Below, one piece after another: positions 28,688 through 37,519 of a stretch of DNA of 64,000 nt (position 1 is the stretch's first letter; every line of letters begins with the position of its first letter). Below the pieces are notes generated by a model, which was not told the origin of the DNA, searched no databases, and saw only the letters and a program-made list of their open reading frames with translations. Both the position numbers and the translations under genes were made by a program. Location: positions 1-64,000 of the forward strand of contig CAIZQU010000162.1 of the NCBI GenBank assembly GCA_903935205.1, in the 5' to 3' direction. Source of the stretch: an uncultured cyanobacterium. Its GTDB lineage: Bacteria > Cyanobacteriota > Cyanobacteriia > PCC-6307 > Cyanobiaceae.

Positions 28688-30952
28688 ATGCCGGCCCCGG
28701 CCCATGGCTCGGCCGCCCCGGCCACCGCTGAACGCGCTGCCTCCTCCCCAGGAGCCGCCGCCAGCGCCGCTGCGGTGCGGGCCCAGTGCCCCTATTGCGG
28801 CGTCGGTTGCGGCCTGGAGCTCAGGCCCCCGGAACCCCCTGCGGCCGCGGCATCGACCAGCCCCGCCCCCACCGGCAGCAGCGACCTCAGCCCCACCGCT
28901 TCCTGCGCCGCCCCCGAGACCCCCTGGACCACCCGCGGCGACCGCCTCCACCCCTCCTCCCTCGGCCAGGTCTGCGTCAAGGGCGCCACCGTGGCCGAGA
29001 CCCTCGCCCACAACCGCCTCACCACCCCCCTGTGGCGCTCCAGCCGCGATCAGCCGTTCATGCCGATCAGCTGGGAGCGGGCCTTTGAGCTGCTGCTGGA
29101 GCGGATCCGCGCCACCCTCGCCGCGCAGGGTCCGGCCGGGCTGGCGATCTACGGCTCCGGTCAGTTCTTCAGCGAGGACTACTACGTGGCCAACAAGCTG
29201 CTCAAGGGCGCCCTGGGCAGCAACAACTTCGATGCCAACTCCCGGCTCTGCATGAGTTCCGCTGTGGCCGGCTACGCCCGCAGCCTCGGCTCCGATGGCC
29301 CCCCCTGCTGTTACGACGACATCGACCACGCCGATCTGGTCGTGCTGATCGGCACCAACACCGCCGATTGCCATCCGGTGCTGTTCCAGCGGCTGCTCAA
29401 GCGCAAACGCAAGCTGAAGGATGGCCTGCGGCTGGTGGTGGTCGATCCCCGCGCCACCGCCACCGCCGAACCCGCCGACCTGCACCTGGCGATCCGCCCC
29501 GGCAGCGATCTGGCCCTCCTGCACGGCATCGGCCATCTGCTGCTGGAGCTCGGCGCCCACGACCAGGCCTACATCGACGCCCACACCGAAGGCTTCGAGG
29601 CCCTGCGCCAGCTCTGGAGCGTCTGGACTCCAGAGCGGGTCTGCGCCCTCTGCGGCATCGAGGAGGCGGACCTGCGCCAGCTGGCGCTCTGGTGGGCCGG
29701 CTCCGGCCGCGTGCTCAGCCTCTGGTCGATGGGGGTGAACCAGAGCCGTGAGGGCACCGCCACCGTGGCGGCGATCATCAACCTCCATCTGGTCACCGCC
29801 CAGATCGGCCGCCCCGGCGCCGGACCCTTCTCCCTCACCGGCCAGCCCAATGCCATGGGCGGCCGTGAGGCCGGCGGCCTGGCCCAGCTGCTGCCCGGCT
29901 ACCGCTTCGTGGCCGATGCCGAGCACCGGGCTGCGGTCGAACGCCACTGGGGCTTCGCTGCCGGTGCCATCGATCCCCGCCCCGGCCTGACGGTGTGGCA
30001 GCAGATCGAGGCGATGGAACGGGGCGACCTCGGCCTCTGGTGGGTGGCCGCCACCAATCCGCTGGTCAGCCTGCCCTGGCTCGATCGGGTGCGGGCCGCC
30101 ACCGCCCATTGCCCGCTGGTGGTGTTGAGCGAGGCCTATGCCGGCACCGAAACCGCCGCGGTCGCCCACCTGCTGCTGCCGGCGGCCCAGTGGAGCGAGA
30201 AAAGCGGCGTGATGACCAACTCCGAGCGGCGCGTCACCCTCTGCCCCGCCTTCCGCCAGCCCCCCGGCCAGGCCCGGCCCGATTGGGCGATCTTCGCGGA
30301 GCTGGGGCGGCGGCTGGGCTTCGTGGAGCAGTTCAGCTATGGCTCCGCCGCTGAGGTCTACGCCGAACTGGTGGCGCTCACCGCCGGCCGCGTCTGCGAT
30401 CTCAGCGGCCTCAGCCACGGCCTGCTGGCGGAACACGGGCCCCAGCAGTGGCCCTTCCCGGCCGGCACCGCCGCCGGTGGCGGCCAGGCCCGTCTCTACA
30501 CCGACCATCGCTACCCCACCGCCAGCGGCCGGGCCCGCCTGCTGGCCGAACCGCCCCTCGGCCTGGCGGAACCCCCCTGCGAGACCTTCCCCCTGGTGCT
30601 CACCGTCGGCCGCTACCTCGGCCATTGGCACACCATGACCCGCACCGTCCATGTGGCCCGGGTGGTGAAGCAGCATCCCGAGCCATTGCTGGAGGTGAAC
30701 CCCCGCGATGCCGCCGACCATGGCCTGGAGGACGGCGCCATGGCCTGCCTGCGCTCCCGCCGCGGCTCCCTGCTGGCCCGGGTTCAGCTCAGCGAACGCA
30801 TCCGCCCCGGCACGGTGTTCCTGCCGATGCACTGGGGCGCCAGCCAGGGGGAGCTGGCCTGCGAGGCCAACCGGTTGATGCACGAACTCGCCTGCCCCCA
30901 CTCCAAGCAGCCCGAGCTCAAGGCCACCGCCGTGGCCCTCGGCCCCGCCTGA
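28688..30952 (+). CDS. narB: Ferredoxin-nitrate reductase
   Basis: This 754-residue molybdopterin (bis-MGD) enzyme reduces nitrate to nitrite with ferredoxin. The [4Fe-4S] cysteines are C34, C37 and C41 (CPYCGVGC) and C96 (GQVCVKG). Later family motifs include SRLCMSSAVAGY, GTNTADCHPVLF, GRPGAGPFSLTGQPNAMGGR and the C-terminal HWHTMTRT and FLPMHWGASQG. ATG 28688 is chosen because the frame upstream is low-complexity and overlaps the NtcA box; GTG 28670 is possible. The third-to-fourth cysteine gap is 55 residues, enlarged by an Ala/Pro/Ser-rich insert. The gene is convergent with the CRP-like regulator (6 bases between stops). Confidence 0.92.
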   Translation: MPAPAHGSAAPATAERAASSPGAAASAAAVRAQCPYCGVGCGLELRPPEPPAAAASTSPAPTGSSDLSPTASCAAPETPWTTRGDRLHPSSLGQVCVKGATVAETLAHNRLTTPLWRSSRDQPFMPISWERAFELLLERIRATLAAQGPAGLAIYGSGQFFSEDYYVANKLLKGALGSNNFDANSRLCMSSAVAGYARSLGSDGPPCCYDDIDHADLVVLIGTNTADCHPVLFQRLLKRKRKLKDGLRLVVVDPRATATAEPADLHLAIRPGSDLALLHGIGHLLLELGAHDQAYIDAHTEGFEALRQLWSVWTPERVCALCGIEEADLRQLALWWAGSGRVLSLWSMGVNQSREGTATVAAIINLHLVTAQIGRPGAGPFSLTGQPNAMGGREAGGLAQLLPGYRFVADAEHRAAVERHWGFAAGAIDPRPGLTVWQQIEAMERGDLGLWWVAATNPLVSLPWLDRVRAATAHCPLVVLSEAYAGTETAAVAHLLLPAAQWSEKSGVMTNSERRVTLCPAFRQPPGQARPDWAIFAELGRRLGFVEQFSYGSAAEVYAELVALTAGRVCDLSGLSHGLLAEHGPQQWPFPAGTAAGGGQARLYTDHRYPTASGRARLLAEPPLGLAEPPCETFPLVLTVGRYLGHWHTMTRTVHVARVVKQHPEPLLEVNPRDAADHGLEDGAMACLRSRRGSLLARVQLSERIRPGTVFLPMHWGASQGELACEANRLMHELACPHSKQPELKATAVALGPA

Positions 30953-30958
30953 ATTCCC

Positions 30959-31543
30959 TCAGCCCTCGATCAGCGCCGGGGCCAGTCGCAGCGGCCCCTG
31001 GGCGCCGCCCTCCTGCTCCAGCAGCCCCTGCTCGCGCCAGCGCGAGAACTGGCGGGTCACGGTGACGCGGCTATGGCCGCAGAGCTGGGCCAGGTCGGTG
31101 TGGGTGAGCCGCAGGGGCAGTTCATACCAGGTGCCGCCGCGTCGTCCCAGGCGCTGCACCAGCAACTGCAGCAGGGCCGTGATCCGCCGCTCGGCATCGC
31201 TGAGGTCGCGGATCAGCAGCAGCTCCAGGGTCCAGTCGTGGAGGCTGCTCACCCCCGCCGCCGGGATCGCCGGACAGCCGTCCTCCAGCCGGGCGCTGGT
31301 CAGGGCCTGGAGGTGCAGGCGCCGGTTGCGCAGCAGATCGAGGGGCAGCTGGTCACCGCTCTGCAGGAAGCCCAGGGTCACCGGCTGCACCTGCAGGGCA
31401 TCCTCCGCCAGCCGTGAGGCACCGACCCGCAACAGGCCGGCGGTCACGGTCAGGCACTGGAGCCGATCCAGCTGACGCTCATCGAGCAGCAGCGTGAATC
31501 CCTCCCGGATCGACAGGCTGCGCCAGTCCTCATGCGTCGTCAT
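30959..31543 (-). CDS. CRP/FNR-family regulator linked to the nrt operon
   Basis: The protein has 194 residues. The C-terminal helix-turn-helix LTHTDLAQLCGHSRVTVTRQ FSRWREQGLLEQEG is of the CRP/NtcA type. The N-terminal sensor is short and has no recognisable phosphate-binding cassette for cAMP. It is clearly shorter than NtcA (~220 residues) and its N-terminal effector region differs, so I do not call it ntcA. Its start overlaps the nrtD 3' end by 14 bases, so it is the last gene of the nrtABCD transcript and may add a nitrate- or nitrogen-specific layer of control. Confidence 0.75.
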   Translation of the reverse strand: MTTHEDWRSLSIREGFTLLLDERQLDRLQCLTVTAGLLRVGASRLAEDALQVQPVTLGFLQSGDQLPLDLLRNRRLHLQALTSARLEDGCPAIPAAGVSSLHDWTLELLLIRDLSDAERRITALLQLLVQRLGRRGGTWYELPLRLTHTDLAQLCGHSRVTVTRQFSRWREQGLLEQEGGAQGPLRLAPALIEG

Positions 31544-32351
31544 GGGCGAAACGGCGGTAGAGGAAATCGATCGCCTGGTTGCGCAGCTGGCCGTAGCGGG
31601 GATCGGCCTGGATCTCCTCGTAGCTGCGGGGCCGCTCGAATGGAACCGTGAGGATGTCGCCGATCGTGGCCGCCGGGCCGTTGGTCATCATCACGACCCG
31701 ATCGGCCAGGAACAGGGCCTCATCGATGTCGTGGGTGATCATCAGCACCGTCGGCCGCTGCTCCCGCCAGATCGCCAGCAGCTCCTCCTGCAGCTCCTCC
31801 TTGGTGATCGCATCGAGGGCTCCGAACGGTTCATCAAGCACCAGCACCGCCGGATTCACCGCCAGGGCGCGGGCGATCGCCACCCGCTGCTTCATGCCGC
31901 CGGAGATCTGACCGGGCAGCTTGTCGGCCGCATCGAGCAGGTGCACCATCTCCAGGTGGTGGTCCACCACCTGGCGGCGGCTGGCGCCGTCGAGCTCGGA
32001 GCGGGCGGCCTTGACCGCCAGCTCCACGTTCTGGCGCACCGTTTTCCAGGGCAGCAGCGAGTAGTTCTGGAACACCACCATCCGGTCCGGGCCCGGACCC
32101 TCGATCGGCCTGCTGGCCAGGGTCACCTGACCGCTGCTCGGCTTGAGGAATCCCGACACCATGTTCAGCAGGGTGCTCTTGCCGCAGCCGGAATGGCCGA
32201 TCACGCAGAGGAATTCCCCCTGGGCCACCGAGAGGTGGATGTCGCGCAGGGCCTCGAACGGGCCGCGCCGGGTCTCGAACACCTGGCCGACGCCGGCGAA
32301 CTCCAGAAACGGGGTGCCCTGGCTGCCAGGGCGGGTTGCGGGGCTGACCAT
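31530..32351 (-). CDS. nrtD: Nitrate ABC transporter ATPase NrtD
   Basis: This 273-residue ATPase has Walker A GHSGCGKST at 52-60, Q-loop FQNYSLLPW, signature ISGGMKQRVAIARAL, Walker B VLVLDEPFGALDA and switch His in MITHDIDEAL. The SLLPWKTVRQNVELAV segment is typical of nitrate/taurine-type transporters. ATG 32351 lies 1 base after the nrtC stop; the longer upstream frame is a shadow of nrtC. It pairs with NrtC to energise NrtB in the plasma membrane. Confidence 0.93.
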   Translation of the reverse strand: MVSPATRPGSQGTPFLEFAGVGQVFETRRGPFEALRDIHLSVAQGEFLCVIGHSGCGKSTLLNMVSGFLKPSSGQVTLASRPIEGPGPDRMVVFQNYSLLPWKTVRQNVELAVKAARSELDGASRRQVVDHHLEMVHLLDAADKLPGQISGGMKQRVAIARALAVNPAVLVLDEPFGALDAITKEELQEELLAIWREQRPTVLMITHDIDEALFLADRVVMMTNGPAATIGDILTVPFERPRSYEEIQADPRYGQLRNQAIDFLYRRFAHDDA

Positions 32352-32352
32352 C

Positions 32353-34449
32353 TCAGGCGGGCAGGGGCGAAGGGATCCGCGCCTGGGGTATGGGCACGGT
32401 GGCCTGCGGTGGTTGCGGTGAACCGGGCAGGTGGCGCAGGTAGGTGAGGGGATCGTCCTGGTCGAAGGCGATGCCGTCGGCCAGGGTGAAGGGCTGGCGG
32501 TCCGGCCGCAGGGCGGCGAGGCCGGCCCGCAGCAGGGCCCGGTCGCAGAGTTCCGGCCGGTAGGTCTGCTCCAGCAGCTCCAGGCGGTTGCTGGGGAAGG
32601 GAATCCAGCCCCAGCGGCTGAACTGGCTGAGCATCCAGGCCCCCTCGGCCCGGTTGGGGGCCTGGGCCCGGTCGGCATGGAAGTGGTTGAAGCGCAGCAT
32701 CGTGGCGCCACCCTCCTGGGGGCGCAGCCGGAACTGGCCGCCCAGGGCCTGGGCGGCGCGGGTGCCGAGCCACTGGGGCTGGCTGAGCACCTGCACCATC
32801 GTCTGGCGCTGGCCGCTGTCATCGCAGCGCTGGGCGGCCCGGATCAGGCCGGCGCAGAGCTCCAGCAGGGCGTCCTCATGGGCGGCGGCCCAGGCCTCAT
32901 GGCAGGTGAGCACCTTCTCCGGGTGGCCCTCCCAGATCTCACGGTCCGTGGCCAGCACGCTGCCCTGGCGCTCCTGCACCGCCTCCGCCACCCGGTAACG
33001 GCCGGCGATGAAGGCATCGATCTGCTCATTGCGCAGGCTGCCCTGCATCGCCAGCGGGGCCATCGCCAGAAAACGGACCTGCCGCTCGGGATCGATGGCG
33101 CCGCCCGCCAGCCAGTGGCGCAGCAGCAGTTCGGCGATGCCGCGGCGCTGGGGCACCGCCACCGTCAGCGGCCGATCCCGACCGAGCAGCCATTCGCGCA
33201 GGCTGTCGCGGTCGTCGACCCCCAGGCCGGCAAGCTGGCGGGCCAGGCAGAGAGCGTTGCCGTTGCGGCTCACCGTCAGCGGTGTGATCGCCGGCCAGGG
33301 CTCCTGCCCCCCCAGGCCCAGGTTCAGGGCCAGGGGCGTGGTGGCCGGGGTGATCGCCGCATCGAGGCGCCCCTCCCGCAGGGCCTCCTCCAGCCGCTCC
33401 CAGGTGGCGAAGGGCATCGGCACCAGCCGCAGCAGCGCCGGATCGAATAGCTGCTGATCGATCGCCAGGGCAAGGGGCGCCACATCGAGGCCGGGCAGAT
33501 AACCCAGCCGCACCAGGGTCTGGGAGCCGGCCGGGACCGCCGCCGGCGTCGCAGCGGCTCGCGTCGGCGGCGCCTCCGCCGGCGTTGCAGCGACCGCCGC
33601 ATCCCCGGCGGCCACGGCAGGACGGCTGGCCGCCACCGCCTGCTCCAGGCTGGCCCGGCGCTGACGCAGCCGCCGCTGCTGCTGCAGGAAGCCGATCAGT
33701 TCGCTGCGCAGCCGATAGAAATCGGGGTGCTCCAGCACCTCCAGCCGCTGGCGTGGCCGCGGGAAAGGGACGGTCAGGATCTGGCCAATTCCCGCCTCCG
33801 GGCCATTGGTCATCATCACCACCCGGTCCGAGAGCAGCAGCGCCTCATCCACGTCGTGGGTCACCATCACGGTGGTGACGCCGGCCTCCTGGCAGATCTG
33901 CATCAGCTGCTGCTGCAGATTGCCGCGGGTAAGGGCATCGAGGGCACCGAAGGGTTCATCGAGCAGCAGCAGGCGGGGCCGGATCGCCAGGGCACGGGCG
34001 ATCGCCACCCGCTGTTTCATGCCGCCGGAGAGCTCGGCTGGCAGGCGGTCGGCGGCCTGGCTGAGGCCCACCATCGTCAGATGGCGATCGACGATCTCGC
34101 GCCGTTCGGCGGCGCTGCGCTCCCCCATCACCCGGTTGACCGCCAGCTCCACGTTCTGGCGCACCGTTTTCCAGGGCAGCAGCGAATAGTTCTGAAACAC
34201 CACCATCCGGTCAGGGCCGGGATTGCTGACTTCGCGGCCCTGCATCAGGATGCCGCCGTTGCTGGCCTGGGTGAGGCCGGCCAGGAGGTTGAGCAGGGTG
34301 CTCTTGCCGCAGCCGGAGTGGCCGATCAGGGAGACGAATTCACCTTCGCTGATGTCGAGATTGATGTCGCGCAGGGCGATGTATTCGCCACCATCAGCGA
34401 GCGGAAAAACCTGGGTGACGTGATCGACCTGGATCAGGGCTGTGCTCAT
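32353..34449 (-). CDS. nrtC: Nitrate ABC transporter ATPase NrtC with fused NrtA-like domain
   Basis: Residues 1-~255 of 698 form the ATPase: Walker A GHSGCGKST at 43-51, signature LSGGMKQRVAIARAL and Walker B LLLLDEPFGALDA. A low-complexity Ala/Pro linker (~275-310) leads to a solute-binding-like domain beginning VRLGYLPGLDVAPLALAIDQ, homologous in layout to NrtA. In cyanobacterial NrtC this C-terminal domain mediates ammonium inhibition of uptake. The gap to nrtB is 1 base. Confidence 0.95.
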   Translation of the reverse strand: MSTALIQVDHVTQVFPLADGGEYIALRDINLDISEGEFVSLIGHSGCGKSTLLNLLAGLTQASNGGILMQGREVSNPGPDRMVVFQNYSLLPWKTVRQNVELAVNRVMGERSAAERREIVDRHLTMVGLSQAADRLPAELSGGMKQRVAIARALAIRPRLLLLDEPFGALDALTRGNLQQQLMQICQEAGVTTVMVTHDVDEALLLSDRVVMMTNGPEAGIGQILTVPFPRPRQRLEVLEHPDFYRLRSELIGFLQQQRRLRQRRASLEQAVAASRPAVAAGDAAVAATPAEAPPTRAAATPAAVPAGSQTLVRLGYLPGLDVAPLALAIDQQLFDPALLRLVPMPFATWERLEEALREGRLDAAITPATTPLALNLGLGGQEPWPAITPLTVSRNGNALCLARQLAGLGVDDRDSLREWLLGRDRPLTVAVPQRRGIAELLLRHWLAGGAIDPERQVRFLAMAPLAMQGSLRNEQIDAFIAGRYRVAEAVQERQGSVLATDREIWEGHPEKVLTCHEAWAAAHEDALLELCAGLIRAAQRCDDSGQRQTMVQVLSQPQWLGTRAAQALGGQFRLRPQEGGATMLRFNHFHADRAQAPNRAEGAWMLSQFSRWGWIPFPSNRLELLEQTYRPELCDRALLRAGLAALRPDRQPFTLADGIAFDQDDPLTYLRHLPGSPQPPQATVPIPQARIPSPLPA

Positions 34450-34450
34450 C

Positions 34451-35293
34451 TCACTGACCTCCGCGGGCGATCAGGCGGCCGGCCCAGGCGACGAGGCGAT
34501 CGAGGGCCAGGCCGACAAGACCGACATAGAGAATCGCCAGGATGATCTGGCTGGAGCTGGAGTCGCCACCGGCGTTGTAGGCATCCCAGATGAAATAGCC
34601 GATGCCGCCATCGGCCTTGAGCATCTCAGCCGCCACGATCGCCAGCCAGGCCAGGCCTACTGAAATGCGGAGGCCGGTGAATACATAGGGAACGGTGGCT
34701 GGAATCACGATGTTGCGGATGTAGTCGCTCTTGCGCAGCCGTAGCACGCGAGCCACGTTGGTGTAGTCCTGCGGGATCTCGCGGATGCCAACGGCGGTGT
34801 TGATGATGATCGGCCAGATGGCGGTGATGAAGATCACGAAGATCGCTGAGGTATTGGCGTCCTGGAACACCATCAACGAGATCGGGAACCAGGCCAGCGG
34901 CGGCACGGTACGCAGCACCTGAATCACCGGATCGAGGCCCTTGCCGATGAAGCGATTCAGGCCGAGCAGGCCGCCGATGCTGATGCCCACCACGGCGGCC
35001 AGGCCATAGCCGAGGGCGACCCGCTGCAGCGAGATCAGGATCTGCCAGCCCAGGCCCTTGCTGGTTCCGCCCTCGTCGAAGAAGGGCTGGCTGATGTAGG
35101 GATCCCAGGTGTCGGCGATCACATTCACCGGGCCCGGCAGCCGGCCTACCCCCAACAGCAGCGACAGGCACTGCCAGACCAGCAGGAAGCCGCCGATGCA
35201 GATCAGGTAGGGCAGCACCGGTTTGAGGGCGGGTTGCCAGGGCCGCGCCGCCGCCGCGCGCCGGGGCCGGCTGACAGGGGGAGTGAGGGTCAT
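34451..35293 (-). CDS. nrtB: Nitrate ABC transporter permease NrtB
   Basis: This 280-residue membrane protein has the binding-protein-dependent permease loop (VGIREIPQDYTNVARVLRL) and about six hydrophobic segments, for example LPYLICIGGFLLVWQCLSLL and AIFVIFITAIWPIIINTAVG. ATG 35293 is preferred over TTG 35323, which only adds ten atypical residues. The 150 bases up to the nrtA stop hold no gene. Confidence 0.93.
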   Translation of the reverse strand: MTLTPPVSRPRRAAAARPWQPALKPVLPYLICIGGFLLVWQCLSLLLGVGRLPGPVNVIADTWDPYISQPFFDEGGTSKGLGWQILISLQRVALGYGLAAVVGISIGGLLGLNRFIGKGLDPVIQVLRTVPPLAWFPISLMVFQDANTSAIFVIFITAIWPIIINTAVGIREIPQDYTNVARVLRLRKSDYIRNIVIPATVPYVFTGLRISVGLAWLAIVAAEMLKADGGIGYFIWDAYNAGGDSSSSQIILAILYVGLVGLALDRLVAWAGRLIARGGQ

Positions 35294-35443
35294 CGGGTCG
35301 GAGGAGGGATAAGGACGGGCCAAGGGGAGCGCAGCCGCACCGGCCGTGGTTGCGGCGCCCGTCGCTCGGGTGGTGGCTGCTGGGGAGGGAAACGGCCAGC
35401 CCCGCGGGGCTGGCCAGAATGGTTGGGGCGGCAGCCCCGCTGT

Positions 35444-36751
35444 TCAGCTGAGGGCCTTGATCTTGAGGCCGTCGAGGTAGGCCTTGGGATTCTCCGGATC
35501 GAAGACCACGCCATCGAAGAAGGTTTCCTTGCCGCGGGAATCGCTGGCGGGAATCGCCGCTTTCTGGCCGATCGCCTCGGCCGCAGCCCGCCAGATGTCG
35601 GCCCGGTTCACCTTGTTGACAAGGGCATCGATGTCGGTGCTGGCGGGCAGGTAGCCCCAGCGGATGTCCTCGGCCACGAACCACTTGTCGTGGCTCTTGA
35701 AGGGGAAGGAGGAATTCTCGCTCCAGAACTTCATCGTGTAGGGGCTGTTCTTCTCGACCCGGCCATCGCCGTAGTCGACCGTGCCGGCCAGGCGCGGCTT
35801 GATGTCAGCGACCGCCGCCTTGATGTACTTGTCCTTAGCGACGATCTCGCACATTTCGTCGAGGTTGGCGGGATCCTCACACCACATCTGCGCCTCCTGC
35901 ACGGCCATCAGCAAGGCCTTGGCCGCCTTGGGGTTCTGGTCCACCCAGTCGGCCCGCATCGAGAAGGCCTTCTCGGGGTGGTACTTCCAGAATTCACCGG
36001 TCTGGGCGGCGGTATAGCCGAGCTTCTTGTTCACCAACCGCTGGCCCCAGGGCTCACCCACGCAGAAGGTGTCCATGGTGCCGGTCTGCATGTTGGCCAC
36101 CATCTGCGGCGGTGGCACCACCACCAGGTCGGCATCGTTGTTGGGATCCACGCCATTGGCGGCCAGCCAATAGCGCATGAACAGGTCGTGGGTGCCACCC
36201 GGGAAGGTGACGGCAGCCTTGAACTTCTTGCCCTTGGCCTTGGCGGCATCGACCACCTTCTTAAGACCGGCGGCGTTGTTGATCGTCAGCTTGTCGCCCA
36301 GGAAATCCTTCGACACCGAGATCGCCTGCCCCTGGGTGTTGAGGCGGGCCAGGATGTACATCGGCAGCGGCTGCTTGCTCTTGGTGATCCGGCCGGCGGT
36401 GAGCAGCAGCGGCATCGGCGAGAGGATGTGGGCGCCATCGATGCCGCCCTTGGAGCCGCCGAGCTCCAGGTTGTCGCGGGTCACGGCCCAGGAGGTCTGC
36501 TTGACCACCTTCACATCGGGCATGCCGTGCTTGGCGAAGAAACCCTTCTCCTTGGCGATGATCAGCGGCGAGCTGTCGGTCAGGGCGATGAAGCCCAGGG
36601 TGGCACCGCTCACCTCCGGGGTTTCACCGCCACCGCTGCCCCCCTCTTTTGCTGTGGGTTTGTTGCTGCCGCCGCAGGCGGCCAGCCAGAGGGCACCGGC
36701 GGCGGAGCCGGCGGCGGTGATCAGAAATCTGCGACGGGAATAGGACGCCAT
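35444..36751 (-). CDS. nrtA: Nitrate/nitrite-binding lipoprotein NrtA
   Basis: This 435-residue protein begins with a twin-arginine signal (SRRRFLITAAG) joined to a lipobox LAAC with C26, followed by a Gly/Ser linker. It should therefore be exported folded and lipid-anchored outside the plasma membrane. The body matches NrtA: FIALTDSSPLIIAKEKGFFA, GAHILSPMPLLLTAGRITKS, FPGGTHDLFMRYWLAANGVD and VGEPWGQRLVNKK. It delivers nitrate to NrtB and is the first gene of the nrtABCD-crp string. A relaxed NtcA site lies ~220 bases upstream. Confidence 0.95.
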   Translation of the reverse strand: MASYSRRRFLITAAGSAAGALWLAACGGSNKPTAKEGGSGGGETPEVSGATLGFIALTDSSPLIIAKEKGFFAKHGMPDVKVVKQTSWAVTRDNLELGGSKGGIDGAHILSPMPLLLTAGRITKSKQPLPMYILARLNTQGQAISVSKDFLGDKLTINNAAGLKKVVDAAKAKGKKFKAAVTFPGGTHDLFMRYWLAANGVDPNNDADLVVVPPPQMVANMQTGTMDTFCVGEPWGQRLVNKKLGYTAAQTGEFWKYHPEKAFSMRADWVDQNPKAAKALLMAVQEAQMWCEDPANLDEMCEIVAKDKYIKAAVADIKPRLAGTVDYGDGRVEKNSPYTMKFWSENSSFPFKSHDKWFVAEDIRWGYLPASTDIDALVNKVNRADIWRAAAEAIGQKAAIPASDSRGKETFFDGVVFDPENPKAYLDGLKIKALS

Positions 36752-36968
36752 GGAATGGTGGCAGAACGGGGGGATGGGGGGCCGCGTTCATCCGGGGGCC
36801 TGGGCCTCCAGGGCGGATGCGGTCCGGTGGGAGCGATGGGTGGCGCGGAGAGAGCGTGCGGCCGAAGCGGGGGTCGTGCTTCGCAACGAGGCGCACGAAT
36901 CCAAAGGCTTGATCGGCGCAACAGGCTGACCGACCCATGCAGAAAACCACCCGGTTCGCCCTGCTGAC

Positions 36969-36984
36969 TGTTGTATTGGCTACA
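36969..36984 (-). promoter_or_regulatory. Relaxed NtcA site upstream of nrtA
   Basis: On the minus strand the core is gta-gccaatac-aac, inside TGT-N10-ACA. It differs from the GTA-N8-TAC ideal in one position. A weak -10-like ttttct lies 22 bases downstream. Its placement in the 270-base space before nrtA fits activation of the uptake operon under nitrogen shortage. Confidence 0.5.
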
Positions 36985-37021
36985 GAAATTCCCCGGGATC
37001 CTGGGGACGCCAGGGCTGGCC

Positions 37022-37519
37022 TCAGGCCAGCAGTCCGAATTCCGCCAGGGCCCGGGGCAGGTTGCGGTGCTCGTGACCCGGATGGCTCAGCTTGACCAGG
37101 GCGAAGCGCTGCAGCTCATCCAGCTCTCCCCAGCCCCCGGACCGGATCGCCAGATCGAGCTGGGTGCAGGAGGCCAGCACCTCCTCCGGCCAGTCCTTCC
37201 CCTGCTGCCAGGCCGTGCCGCTGGCGGGGGGCAGGCTGCCGGCCGGGCCCCCGGGCAGCGCGGCGCTGCGGGCCAGCAGCCAGTGCTCCAGAGTCGCGAT
37301 TGCCTCCGGGTCGTCGTTCCAGGCCAGCAGCCGCTGCCGCTCCTCGGCCGTGAGCCCATGCCACTGGGGCAGCTTCAGCTTGACTCCCGCCAGGTCGAGT
37401 TTGCGGCGCACCGCCATCGGCAGGCAGCGCAGATCGCCGGCGAAGTCGGCCTCGAAGCCGAACACCCGCTGGGCGATCGAGGCATCGGCACCGCCGCCGG
37501 GCGCTGGGGTGATGCTCAT
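37022..37519 (-). CDS. Nitrate reductase-associated protein
   Basis: This soluble protein of 165 residues has FGFEADFAGDLRCLPMAVRR KLDLAGVKLKLPQWHGLTAE and the C-terminal LQRFALVKLSHPGHEHRNLP. This matches the small cyanobacterial family found beside nitrate assimilation genes (Nitr_red_assoc). Its biochemical role is not established. The start overlaps the TrpD2-like stop (ATGA), so both are made from one message. Confidence 0.8.
   Translation of the reverse strand: MSITPAPGGGADASIAQRVFGFEADFAGDLRCLPMAVRRKLDLAGVKLKLPQWHGLTAEERQRLLAWNDDPEAIATLEHWLLARSAALPGGPAGSLPPASGTAWQQGKDWPEEVLASCTQLDLAIRSGGWGELDELQRFALVKLSHPGHEHRNLPRALAEFGLLA

Noticed and set aside
28484-30901. 805-codon minus-strand open frame opposite narB
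   Set aside because: Gly/Ala/His/Gln-rich antisense shadow of a GC-rich gene; narB on the plus strand has full molybdoenzyme motifs.
30959-31543. Calling the CRP-like gene ntcA
   Set aside because: It is about 30 residues shorter than NtcA and the N-terminal effector domain differs; only the helix-turn-helix is similar.
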